Assembly (NCBI GenBank): GCA_034430215.1 | Contig: DAOUFE010000019.1 | Location: 496,001-560,000 of the forward strand | Direction of reading: 5' to 3' | Length of the DNA: 64,000 nucleotides | Source: UBA4782 sp034430215 | GTDB taxonomy: Bacteria; Chloroflexota; Anaerolineae; Anaerolineales; Anaerolineaceae | Part shown: one piece after another, positions 33,001 to 40,220 of the stretch | Numbering within the stretch: position 1 is the first letter of the stretch | How the letters are laid out: each line of letters starts with the position of its first letter | Notes under the pieces: model-generated | Told to the model about the DNA's origin: nothing | What the model saw: the letters and a program-made list of their open reading frames with translations, nothing else | The model's database searches: none | Made by a program: the position numbers and the translations under genes

Positions 33001-34315
33001 CCCTTCGATAAAGATCATTCAAATCGGATGTTGCAAAACGTCCACCATCCAACTGAACCATTGGTCGCAAATCGGGTGGAATAACGGGTAATACTATCAA
33101 GATCATCCATTCTGGTCGATTACCAGATCGGCGGAAAGCTTCCACGACCTTCAGACGGGTTGTGGCTTTCTTTCGTTTCTGTTTTGATTTGGTTGTTCGT
33201 AATTCGGTCCAGAGTTCTTCTGATAATTTTTCCAGGTCTAACCGGCGTAGAATGTCATAGAAAGCTTCAGCTCCCATGTCTGCACGAAAAACCTGACCCC
33301 AACGCGTCTTTAAATCACGATATTGGCTTTCATTAAGGAACTTGAACATTTTGAGATCAAGCAATTCATCGCGTTCTTTGGAGGATCTATCATGTGCATC
33401 AGAAGTCTGTTCTTCGAGCTTATTCCTTTCACTTTCCATCTGAAGATCTGCTTCTGCTTTAATTTCCAGTTTTTGGGTCTCCAGCATGTCAATTTCGCGT
33501 TGCAATCGATCACGAATTTCCGACTCGATCTCGTCCAGGTGTTGTTTTACAATCTTCTGCACATGCGAAATATGCTGGTTGGAAATCACAGTATTTGCTT
33601 CAGCAATCAATTCCTTTTCAGCTCCAAAGGTGATTGCTTTTCGAACAGGTTCGCCAATCATTTGCTGAAGGGTTGCCTCAAGAGTTTGACCTTCCTGGAT
33701 GATAGGCTCGATCTTTGACGCAATTTCGTCATCAGCTCTTGCCTGCATATCTTGACGTTGTTTTTGAAGCTCAGCAATTCGCTTGTCGCGGTTTTGTTTG
33801 ATTTCTAGAATTTTTGTGTTTACCTGGGCGGCTTTTTCTCGCTCAGAAACACTAATTTCATCCTCCAACCTGCGAAGGGCTTTCTGACGTGCATCTTCAT
33901 CAACATAAGTCACAATGTATTGTGCAAAATACAACACACGATCCAGATTTCGTCTGGAGATATCTAAAAGCAAACCAAGGTATGAAGGAATTCTGCGGGT
34001 GTACCAGATATGTGCAACAGGCGTCGCCAGGTCAATATGACCCATACGTTCACGACGAACCTGCGAGCGGGTAACTTCTACACCGCATTTGTCACAAACA
34101 ATACCTTTATACCGTGGATTTTTGTATTTACCGCAATAGCATTGCCAATCACGGGTGGGACCAAAAATCGCTTCACAAAATAGTCCGTCTTTTTCAGGTC
34201 TTAATCTTCTATAATTGATTGTCTCTGGCTTGAGTACTTCGCCATATGACCAGCTACGAATAGTTTCTGGTGACGCAAGACTGATACGTAATGCAACTAA
34301 ATCCTTTGTTTCCAC
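30083..34315 (-). CDS. rpoC: RNA polymerase beta-prime subunit
   Basis: A 1410-residue catalytic subunit of RNA polymerase. The N-terminal zinc site is CYCGKYKNPRYKGIVCDKC, the catalytic magnesium loop is NADFDGDQMAVH near 627, and the trigger-loop/bridge-helix region is present. A second cysteine set is in CELVHGICASCYGTDLGRG. Residues of about 140-345 form an unusually long K/E/Q/R-rich coiled-coil insertion in the clamp. The start is GTG with AGGAGG eight bases upstream. Unusually, rpoB is not next to it: the upstream neighbour is divergent degV. It has its own promoter and a leader of about 110 bases. Confidence 0.97.
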   Translation of the reverse strand: METKDLVALRISLASPETIRSWSYGEVLKPETINYRRLRPEKDGLFCEAIFGPTRDWQCYCGKYKNPRYKGIVCDKCGVEVTRSQVRRERMGHIDLATPVAHIWYTRRIPSYLGLLLDISRRNLDRVLYFAQYIVTYVDEDARQKALRRLEDEISVSEREKAAQVNTKILEIKQNRDKRIAELQKQRQDMQARADDEIASKIEPIIQEGQTLEATLQQMIGEPVRKAITFGAEKELIAEANTVISNQHISHVQKIVKQHLDEIESEIRDRLQREIDMLETQKLEIKAEADLQMESERNKLEEQTSDAHDRSSKERDELLDLKMFKFLNESQYRDLKTRWGQVFRADMGAEAFYDILRRLDLEKLSEELWTELRTTKSKQKRKKATTRLKVVEAFRRSGNRPEWMILIVLPVIPPDLRPMVQLDGGRFATSDLNDLYRRVINRNNRLKRLLELGAPDVIVRNEKRMLQEAVDSLIDNSQRGKALSRRGRRELKSLSDMLKGKKGRFRRNLLGKRVDYSGRSVIVVGPTLKLYQCGLPKTMALELYRPFVISRLVSRSYAANVKGARRFIERNRPEVWEVLEEVIKERPVLLNRAPTLHRLGIQAFEPVLIEGSAIQLHPLVTTAFNADFDGDQMAVHVPLSEKAVWEVRNMMLASKNLLKPADGEPIISPSKDMVLGVYYLTIKDDAPHKGDGRSFIDIDDVELAYQLDQVEIHTNIKIHAKSWYDDKNNRLEEPKERIIDTTVGRAIFNRILPPQMQFVNEVLDKGGVKDLIADVYEICGADATTELADRIKDIGFEYAMRSGSTIAVADISIPPEKASILAEAQTEVEKLNRNWRRGLLTEQERNEKIVDVWQETTKKVADAVRKSLDPSGNLATMANSGATKGGFGPISQLSGMRGLMADPAGRIIRLPIQSNFREGLTALEYFISTHGARKGLADTALRTADAGYLTRRLVDIAQDIIVNEEDCGTHEGITIRRKDDVAGQSFATRLYSRLLAERVVDPETGEILGEYNDVLDHELARKISNSKVAEVKVRSPLTCELVHGICASCYGTDLGRGERVSLGSAVGIVAAQSIGEPGTQLTLRTFHTGGVAAGGDITTGLPRVEELFEARRTPKGEAVMSQIDGTARIVVHDLNSEQRSVRIEHSEMVSEEYEIPEEWTIVAIDEVDVKKGDALANLDDATITAQEGGKVRIEGRKVIVSHQTSESADYDIPTTARLLIKDGDHVEAGQPLTEGSLNPHTILKINGRDSCQMYLLTEIQKVYRAQGQNIHDKHFEVIIRKMLGKVQVIRSGDSPYLPLDYVDRLEIRKVNEQLVAEGKTPARFGEVLLGVTRASLSTDSFLSAASFQHTIKVMAGAAIASTEDPLYGLKENVIIGKLIPAGTGFVQGKFDRMVATEMPIEVTPEIPQSE

Positions 34316-34357
34316 GGAAAACCTCCTGAGCCGTGTGCCTGGTTAAAAACACAAATA

Positions 34358-34383
34358 AGCGCTCTGGCAATCTCTCAGGCGCT
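34358..34383 (-). promoter_or_regulatory. Possible attenuator hairpin in the rpoC leader
   Basis: In the rpoC leader AGCGCCTG pairs with CAG-A-GCGCT (eight pairs, one bulged A). TATTTGTGTTTTT follows, like a weak terminator placed before the ribosome-binding site. Confidence 0.35.
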
Positions 34384-34414
34384 GTAAAAATTGTAGGTAA
34401 GACAGGTGTCTAAC

Positions 34415-34448
34415 ATGCAAACCTGAATTATACCACAAATGCAAACCT
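34415..34448 (-). promoter_or_regulatory. rpoC promoter, extended -10 between two direct repeats
   Basis: The minus strand has the extended -10 TGGTATAAT (box at 34432-34427). It is flanked by two exact copies of AGGTTTGCAT with a period of 24 bases (34448-34439 and 34424-34415). No clear -35 box is seen, so the repeats may bind a regulator. Confidence 0.55.
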
Positions 34449-34621
34449 TTTAATCCATTGATTTTTGATGATCTTATTCATGAATTATAACTCAGAAAAA
34501 AATATTCTGAGAATGAAATAAATTCTTTTCCTGGCTTTTCGCCATTCCCTTTTTCGAAATGATCATTTCTAAACTTCGGAATCAAATTGCTTTTATTTTT
34601 ACAAACCTCATCTGATTGCTG

Positions 34622-34650
34622 TTGTAGAAAGCAGGTTTTTAATCTATACT
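34622..34650 (+). promoter_or_regulatory. Promoter of degV
   Basis: TTGTAG (34622-34627) and TATACT (34645-34650) are 17 bases apart. The start codon with a GGAG site follows at 34674. The 165 bases between the rpoC and degV promoters are AT-rich, with a small hairpin CTCAGAA/TTCTGAG and no gene. Confidence 0.55.
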
Positions 34651-34673
34651 ACCTACTATACTGGAGCTATTCA

Positions 34674-35522
34674 ATGATACGCCTTATCTCAGATACATTA
34701 GCAGGAATTCCCCCCGATATTGCTAGAGATCTGAAAATCACGATAATTCCACAATACGTGGTCATAGGAGATCGATCCTATCGCGACGATACAGAAATTT
34801 CAACAACTCAGCTTTTACAATACATGAAAAATGGAAATCATTATCCTCAGACCGCTGCACCATCTCCTTCACATTACCTTCCTATTTTTCAAGAATATAC
34901 TAAAAATGGCAATCAGGTATTAATTATTGGACCATCGTCTGTTTTAAGTGGCACAATAAATAGTGTACGTTCAGCAAAAAAGGAATTTCCCGATAAAGAC
35001 ATTCGCATCTTTGATACTGGGATCATTGCAGCACCTATGGCTACAATGACTTTACGAGCTGCAAAATGGATTAAAGAAGGAAGATCACTGGATGAAATCA
35101 TGCTCCTTCTTGAAACCTTAAAGCAAAACTATAGAGCTTATGCCACATTCAATACTTTAGAGTATTTACGAAGAGGTGGCAGGATCGGTGGTGCAGCCAG
35201 TATGGTAGGAAGTCTCCTTCAGATTAAACCGATTTTGACGATGGGTAAAGATCGAATTGAGCCATACTTAAAAGTTCGTACACGGAAAAAAGCGGTGGAG
35301 AAATTGTTTGAACTGGTAGTTGAGCAATGTCCAACAGATGGTGAAACGGACCTTTGTTTGATGCAATGTGAAGCAGAAGATGAAGCAAAATACCTTGCTG
35401 AACTACTGACAACAAAATTTTCAACAAAAGAAATCCCCATTTATGGCATATCCTCCGCGTTGATTGTTCATGGCGGTCCAGGTATTCTGGCTGTCAGTTT
35501 CTTTACTGAACCTCTTCCTTGA
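34674..35522 (+). CDS. DegV family fatty-acid-binding protein
   Basis: A 282-residue DegV protein. In Gram-positive bacteria such proteins (FakB) hold fatty acids for the FakA kinase. Family marks are ISDTLAGIPPDIARDLKI at the N-terminus, the TAAPSPSHYLPIF lipid-pocket loop, FNTLEYLRRGGRIGGAASMVGSLLQIKPIL and VHGGPGILAVSFF near the C-terminus. The frame is open to 34587, but GGAG seven bases before the ATG at 34674 and homology fix the start. No fakA is nearby. Confidence 0.92.
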   Translation: MIRLISDTLAGIPPDIARDLKITIIPQYVVIGDRSYRDDTEISTTQLLQYMKNGNHYPQTAAPSPSHYLPIFQEYTKNGNQVLIIGPSSVLSGTINSVRSAKKEFPDKDIRIFDTGIIAAPMATMTLRAAKWIKEGRSLDEIMLLLETLKQNYRAYATFNTLEYLRRGGRIGGAASMVGSLLQIKPILTMGKDRIEPYLKVRTRKKAVEKLFELVVEQCPTDGETDLCLMQCEAEDEAKYLAELLTTKFSTKEIPIYGISSALIVHGGPGILAVSFFTEPLP

Positions 35523-35580
35523 AATAACCTTTTTCGTGCATAGGATTGTTCTTCAACGATTAACTTTTTTCTTCTAATAA

Positions 35581-36024
35581 ATGGAAATTCATCAAAGTAT
35601 AAGTTTGATCATTTTCTTCATAATTCTTGGGGGAATAATGGTATATTTTGCAATTCGAAATATCCGCGATTTTTATGAATTCCAGAAAAAAGATAAGCTT
35701 GCTTTTTATGATTATCAAAAGAGATTCATTTCTGCGAAACCTGCGCAAGCGGTTATCATCGGATTTCAGGCAAATGGAATTTCTCGATTTGGTAATGGAA
35801 TGGTTAAAGTCAGACTAAAACTGGATGTTTATGATTCTGGGTTTCGTCATTACATAATTTTTGCTTATTGGATTGTTCGATGGTTGGATTATGGAAAATT
35901 GGGCTCGATAAATAATGTCCCAGTTCGAATCGATCAAAATGATCCAAATTTAGTCTATCCGGACGTATCTTGGGCAATGTTTGACATTACTGAAGAGCAA
36001 CTAGTTGATCAAAAAACAAAATAG
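35581..36024 (+). CDS. Membrane-anchored hypothetical protein, 147 residues
   Basis: I do not recognise a family. One membrane segment covers about 8-27 (SLIIFFIILGGIMVYFAIRN). A soluble part follows with AQAVIIGFQANGISRFGNGMVKVRLKLDVYDSG and PVRIDQNDPNLVYPD, which looks like a beta-rich extracytoplasmic domain. No strong ribosome-binding site precedes the ATG at 35581. A second ATG at 35638 has GGGGG just upstream but would cut the membrane segment. It is convergent with the DUF2877 gene. Confidence 0.68.
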   Translation: MEIHQSISLIIFFIILGGIMVYFAIRNIRDFYEFQKKDKLAFYDYQKRFISAKPAQAVIIGFQANGISRFGNGMVKVRLKLDVYDSGFRHYIIFAYWIVRWLDYGKLGSINNVPVRIDQNDPNLVYPDVSWAMFDITEEQLVDQKTK

Positions 36025-36109
36025 GAGAAGAAAAATACTATTTGAATTTTCACCAGGAAAGATGCCCACTGAGATTTTTTCTATAATTGTGCTAGTCTGA
36101 AACGAGGGA

Positions 36110-36991
36110 TTAAAATCGATTTTTGTTCCATGCCATCATCCCCTCTAATAATCCCTTTGTTGCCATGAGCCCTGAAATATGCCCTGATCGTATGGAAGCT
36201 TCTATAACTTCATACAGACGATGATCACACTCTCCACGGCTGATCGATCCAGCCAGATCTGTCAAACGGCTGGATACCTGCCCATGAACTGCATGATACA
36301 GGTATGTCTGACTGATATCGTTTGTCCAACAGGAGTAACGTTCTACTGCATTCCCAATATAACGTAAAAATTGAATATGCCTGATTTCCATACCAGCAGT
36401 ACTCCACAACCCTGCGATGTAACCAACAAGATAATCATCTCCTGCAGGGGTTAACCCTGGCCCAAGACCAATAATCTTTTCGATTGTTTGCTCAACTGAA
36501 ATTTCATTCAATTGCTGAGTATGTTTAATTAGCTCTCGTGAAAGATCATTAATTTTACATACCACAGCGTATTGGAATCCCAATGATCCACCTTGGCTAA
36601 TTCCATGTTTTTGGTTAATCCAGTTCACAGCACACTGCCAGGATTTATATTCGATTGGATCATAAAAATTAATTGACAGAACCTGAAGGTTGCACTTCCA
36701 TCGCTTCGCTGTATGCAGGTCAACTATGAGTTGGTCATCTTCTAAATAAAAGATGCCATTTTTACAGACAGTGCATTTACTTACAGCTAGACCCTCAAAT
36801 GTGAACCCTTCAGGAGTATCCAGCCGGATACCCTGGGGCAAGTCAGGTTCACTCTTTACAACGAGAGTAATGATCTGCCTGTTCGATAACAGACTGAGAT
36901 TGAGAGCATGTGCAAACACACTATGCACCACCGCTGTGAAATCATCACAAGGTACGCCATATCCCAGGCTGATAGCTTTTAACCGGTTCAT
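36110..36991 (-). CDS. DUF2877 protein (AllH/YlbF family), possible carbamoyltransferase subunit
   Basis: A 293-residue protein with the DUF2877 signature GLGPGLTPAGDDYLVGYIAGLW. In E. coli the family member AllH (YlbF) works with AllF (FdrA) and AllG (YlbE, DUF1116) as oxamate carbamoyltransferase. Both other families are coded upstream here (41631 and 40221). It is the last gene of the leftward catabolic unit, but a terminator hairpin separates it from the DUF35 gene. There is no Shine-Dalgarno sequence before the start. The substrate is inferred only by family and could differ. Confidence 0.85.
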   Translation of the reverse strand: MNRLKAISLGYGVPCDDFTAVVHSVFAHALNLSLLSNRQIITLVVKSEPDLPQGIRLDTPEGFTFEGLAVSKCTVCKNGIFYLEDDQLIVDLHTAKRWKCNLQVLSINFYDPIEYKSWQCAVNWINQKHGISQGGSLGFQYAVVCKINDLSRELIKHTQQLNEISVEQTIEKIIGLGPGLTPAGDDYLVGYIAGLWSTAGMEIRHIQFLRYIGNAVERYSCWTNDISQTYLYHAVHGQVSSRLTDLAGSISRGECDHRLYEVIEASIRSGHISGLMATKGLLEGMMAWNKNRF

Positions 36992-36996
36992 AATTC

Positions 36997-37026
36997 AAAA
37001 ATAAGTCCGGAAAAAGATCCCGGACT
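36997..37026 (-). terminator. Terminator between the DUF35 and DUF2877 genes
   Basis: On the minus strand AGTCCGG and CCGGACT form a seven-pair stem around a nine-base loop, followed by TATTTTTG. It lies 22 bases after the DUF35 stop, so DUF2877 may get less transcript or use its own promoter. Confidence 0.7.
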
Positions 37027-37048
37027 GTTTCTTCGAGGTGAAACTTTT

Positions 37049-37405
37049 TCATCGAATCGGCACAAACTTTAACCCATACACATCTTCACCCGCCTGCACT
37101 CTCACAGGTTCCCAACTTGGCTGCATTCTCATTCCAATTTTCAGGTTTTCAATGGAATCAGATTTGATCTGCCCCATCGCCTTCACCTTATTTTCAAATT
37201 CAACCACACCCAGGATCAGAAAACGCTGATCGAAACCCCAGGGCAGATTATAGATAACCGAGAAAGTGAGCAATTTGACATTTCCTTGTGGTTTAATCTT
37301 TTCAAATTCTCGATTTTTACATTCCAGGCAGCGGTCATGAAAAGGATAATGGATCCGCCCACATTTTTTACATTTGTATGCAATGATGGGAATTTCTTTT
37401 TTCAT
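37049..37405 (-). CDS. DUF35 zinc-ribbon/OB-fold partner of the thiolase-like protein
   Basis: A 118-residue protein. The N-terminal rubredoxin-like zinc ribbon (CKKCGRIHYPFHDRCLEC) precedes an OB-fold (VKLLTFSVIYNLPWGFDQRFLILGVVEFENKVKAMGQI). DUF35 proteins form complexes with thiolase-fold enzymes: archaeal thiolase/HMG-CoA synthase, the steroid aldolase Ltp2-ChsH2, and PhlB. The ATGA overlap with the thiolase-like gene indicates coupled expression and a stoichiometric complex. Confidence 0.92.
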   Translation of the reverse strand: MKKEIPIIAYKCKKCGRIHYPFHDRCLECKNREFEKIKPQGNVKLLTFSVIYNLPWGFDQRFLILGVVEFENKVKAMGQIKSDSIENLKIGMRMQPSWEPVRVQAGEDVYGLKFVPIR

Positions 37406-38595
37406 GGCTCTTCCCTCTTCAGAACGAATGACACCACATTATTCCCAAAGCCGCCAAAGTTGACTGTTAACCCAGTTTTTGCATTCTTAACCTGGCGATT
37501 CTCCGGCAGCTCATGCCGTAGTTGAAAAACGATATCCACAACCTGGGCAACCCCTGTTGCTCCCACCGGATGCCCCCGAGCCTTCAAGCCACCCGAAACA
37601 TTGATTGGAATTTGACCACCAAGGCGAGTCTTCCCCGCGGCAGCAGCTTTCCCTCCCTCACCCTTTTTAAAGAAGCCAACATGTTCGCTTTCAGCGATCT
37701 CCAGAATCGTGAAAGCGTCGTGCAATTCAGCCACGTCAATATCTTGTGGCGTAAGTTTTGCCATCTCCAATGCCTGTTTTGATGCCAGTGTAACCGCCTT
37801 TAGGTCCGTCGGATCGTCACGTTCCTGCAAAGTATGCGTGTCTGTAGCCTGCCCAAATCCAGCAATCAAAACGGGTGTTTTCACCATTTTCTTTGCCATC
37901 TCTAAAGGACAAAGAATAACTGCAGCCGCGCCATCGCTCACCGGGCAAAGATCATAAAGGTGTAACGGGTCTGCTGCAACTGGATTATTGACCACAGCAT
38001 GCGGGCTATCAAAAATGCCTTCACGGTCCAGGGTCATTTCTACATGAGCATAAGGATTCAATGCACCCATTTCCTGATTTTTCAGAGTGATTGCCAGCAG
38101 ATGTTCACGTGTTACACCATACTTTTCCATGTACAACCTTGTGAACATACCTGCCATACCAGGTAGTGTTATCCCGTAAGGATATTCAACCTCCGGATGC
38201 GTCATGGTGGCGACAAAATCAGTGGCACGCCAGCCAGTAATCTCTCGCATTTTTTCCCCCCCAACTACCAAAACAGTATCATAATATCCGGATGCAACTG
38301 CCAGTAATCCATTTTTAATTGCTGAACCACCGGATGCTGGACCATTTTCCACTACATCTGCAGCAGCAGGAAGTAAACTTAAACGGTCAACCAGAGAACT
38401 GGCAATGGATGTCTGGTGTTGGATGATGCCAGCTCCCATATTTCCGACATAAACAGCACTGACTGATTTTTCACCAAGCCCCGCATCATCCAGTGCTTTC
38501 ATGGATGCGTATGCAAGCAAATCCATCAGGCTATCTTCGTCGCGCCTTCCAAATGGGATCATCCCAACCCCAATGATCGCAACCTCTCTCATCAT
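37402..38595 (-). CDS. Thiolase-like protein lacking the nucleophilic cysteine
   Basis: A 397-residue SCP2-type thiolase fold. The conserved histidines are present in AELHDAFTILE and GGLKARGHPVGATG. Where thiolases have the acylated cysteine (VENxCASG), this protein reads VENGPASGG, with proline at 86. The C-terminal acid/base cysteine is also missing (NFGGFGNNVV). It cannot use the usual ping-pong mechanism. With a DUF35 partner it resembles the Ltp2-ChsH2 retro-aldolases that cleave C-C bonds in acyl-CoA side chains. Two start ATGs are adjacent behind GGGAGGTGA. It lies between the GNAT-like and DUF35 genes in one unit. Confidence 0.88.
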   Translation of the reverse strand: MMREVAIIGVGMIPFGRRDEDSLMDLLAYASMKALDDAGLGEKSVSAVYVGNMGAGIIQHQTSIASSLVDRLSLLPAAADVVENGPASGGSAIKNGLLAVASGYYDTVLVVGGEKMREITGWRATDFVATMTHPEVEYPYGITLPGMAGMFTRLYMEKYGVTREHLLAITLKNQEMGALNPYAHVEMTLDREGIFDSPHAVVNNPVAADPLHLYDLCPVSDGAAAVILCPLEMAKKMVKTPVLIAGFGQATDTHTLQERDDPTDLKAVTLASKQALEMAKLTPQDIDVAELHDAFTILEIAESEHVGFFKKGEGGKAAAAGKTRLGGQIPINVSGGLKARGHPVGATGVAQVVDIVFQLRHELPENRQVKNAKTGLTVNFGGFGNNVVSFVLKREEP

Positions 38596-38596
38596 G

Positions 38597-39286
38597 TCAC
38601 CTCCCTTTCAGGCCAGCGATCCGCTCACGGATGGTATCATCGTCAGCAAACTTGATTTCAGCTTCAGCTTCATCAAGCAACGCTTGAGGTACTGGTCGAT
38701 CACCAACCACCAATCTGGGTTTGGCAGCAAAGTAGATATCCCGTGTGAGGCGGTATGATTCGACTCCACCCAGCTCATGGGGAATATTGGTTTTCTCAAG
38801 TGGATATTCGATCATCCATCTTCGAAATCCGATTGGGCTTTCTGCAACGATAAGAACTTCTTCCTGCCCCAGATATTCCATGTGATATTCCATCTTTGCA
38901 GCAAACAAGTGTGAGCCAATACGCAATCCACGATCAATTGCCAATGTGTGATAGCTCACACCAACCTTTTCCGTTTCCAATCGACCATTGACCACTCCAA
39001 CCAGGTATCCATCCACCTGACCGATCAGACAATATTCGCTTTTTACCCGATGCCTGTACCATGCCAACAATTCGCCATACAATCGAGCACTAACGATATC
39101 GTAATAGTCTCTCTCAATAAATAAACAGGGATGAACAGATTTTAAGATAACCGGAACATCCTCGCGTACTGCCTGGCGAACAACCATCTTCTTGCCATTT
39201 GCCAGTATGATAACTTTCGGTGAGTATGGCACCATGGGAATCTGTACAGGTCGCAGAACTGCTTCAAGTTCCATATCTACTGGCAT
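38597..39286 (-). CDS. GNAT-like acetyltransferase-fold protein
   Basis: A 229-residue protein. A GNAT-type core is suggested by KMVVRQAVREDVPVILKSV, LIGQVDGYLVGVVNGRLE and the acyl-CoA-binding-like RGLRIGSHLFAAKMEYH. The C-terminal 50 residues are an extra acidic tail. It lies one base after the cyclase gene and one base before the thiolase-like gene, with AAGGAGG before its ATG, so it belongs to the pathway. Its substrate is unknown. It may be a non-catalytic relative. Confidence 0.7.
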   Translation of the reverse strand: MPVDMELEAVLRPVQIPMVPYSPKVIILANGKKMVVRQAVREDVPVILKSVHPCLFIERDYYDIVSARLYGELLAWYRHRVKSEYCLIGQVDGYLVGVVNGRLETEKVGVSYHTLAIDRGLRIGSHLFAAKMEYHMEYLGQEEVLIVAESPIGFRRWMIEYPLEKTNIPHELGGVESYRLTRDIYFAAKPRLVVGDRPVPQALLDEAEAEIKFADDDTIRERIAGLKGR

Positions 39287-39287
39287 A

Positions 39288-40175
39288 TCACTCCTCCTTG
39301 AGATTTTCCAGACTCAGCTTATTGATACTTTCTACATGTGCAGGTTCTATTGCATCACCAAATTTTGTTTTCTGCATACCAAATTTCTTTTCCATGAGGT
39401 GGGTATATTCTTGATCTTCCATCATTGCTACACACCGCCCAATGCAAGATTCACCATCTACAAACCGCCAGGGGAAGAACCCAACCTGAACACGGTGGTT
39501 CAACAGCAGATCAATATCACCACCCAGGCATTCCGCATGGATGATGCCATAAGGAAACATTTCCAAATGCATGAGCTGGTATTTACTATCATCAAAGAAT
39601 TCCACTAATGGCTTCCCGTATTTCTTTTTGAACACCCGATCGGCTTGGCGAGCCTGTCTCGGCATCCAATCCCGGATGATGGTGTTCATTGGATGGTCGG
39701 CGCTTCCGCAGTCCACCCCAATCCATCGAAGTTTTTTCTTTTTTGCCCATTCTGCAAATTCGCGATCAGGTCCAGGGTGCATCACCATGTACCGTATCTC
39801 GTTGGCAGTTGGCATATCCCATCCAAAATGATGATAACCGGTATGAATGATGAGTATATCGCCCTCTCTCACTTCGACCCGCTCTTCCACCATTTTACTG
39901 GTATAGATGTCATAATCTCCACATATATCGCTTAAATCAACTACTGCAGCTTCATGAACAAGGAAATCCATATCTAATGATGCGATATCTTTTCCAGGAG
40001 TGTGAAAATGGATCTCACCATCGAGGTGCGTTCCCAGATGATTAGAATGAGTAACAACCTGACCGTTGGCTCCATTCGGAGCTAATCGCTTAAAATATTT
40101 GACTTGAAGGGGTTCATAAGTAGGCCAAGGTGGAGTTGCAATCCCCAGAGGAATGGTTAGATCAAGGAATTTCAT
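39288..40175 (-). CDS. Cyclase-family metal-dependent hydrolase
   Basis: A 295-residue protein of the cyclase/kynurenine formamidase superfamily, which includes isatin hydrolase and formamidases that hydrolyse amide bonds, some in rings. The metal motif HLGTHLDGEIHFH is at 46-58. DILIIHTGYHHFGWD and the later acidic residues fit. The frame is open to 40190, but AGGAG before the ATG at 40175 decides the start. Its place between DUF1116 and GNAT-like genes behind a molybdenum hydroxylase suggests it opens an oxidised ring or cleaves an N-acyl group. Confidence 0.88.
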   Translation of the reverse strand: MKFLDLTIPLGIATPPWPTYEPLQVKYFKRLAPNGANGQVVTHSNHLGTHLDGEIHFHTPGKDIASLDMDFLVHEAAVVDLSDICGDYDIYTSKMVEERVEVREGDILIIHTGYHHFGWDMPTANEIRYMVMHPGPDREFAEWAKKKKLRWIGVDCGSADHPMNTIIRDWMPRQARQADRVFKKKYGKPLVEFFDDSKYQLMHLEMFPYGIIHAECLGGDIDLLLNHRVQVGFFPWRFVDGESCIGRCVAMMEDQEYTHLMEKKFGMQKTKFGDAIEPAHVESINKLSLENLKEE

Positions 40176-40220
40176 ATCTTCTCCTTTCATGCAATTTGAT
40201 CATTGATAAGAACTTAATAA

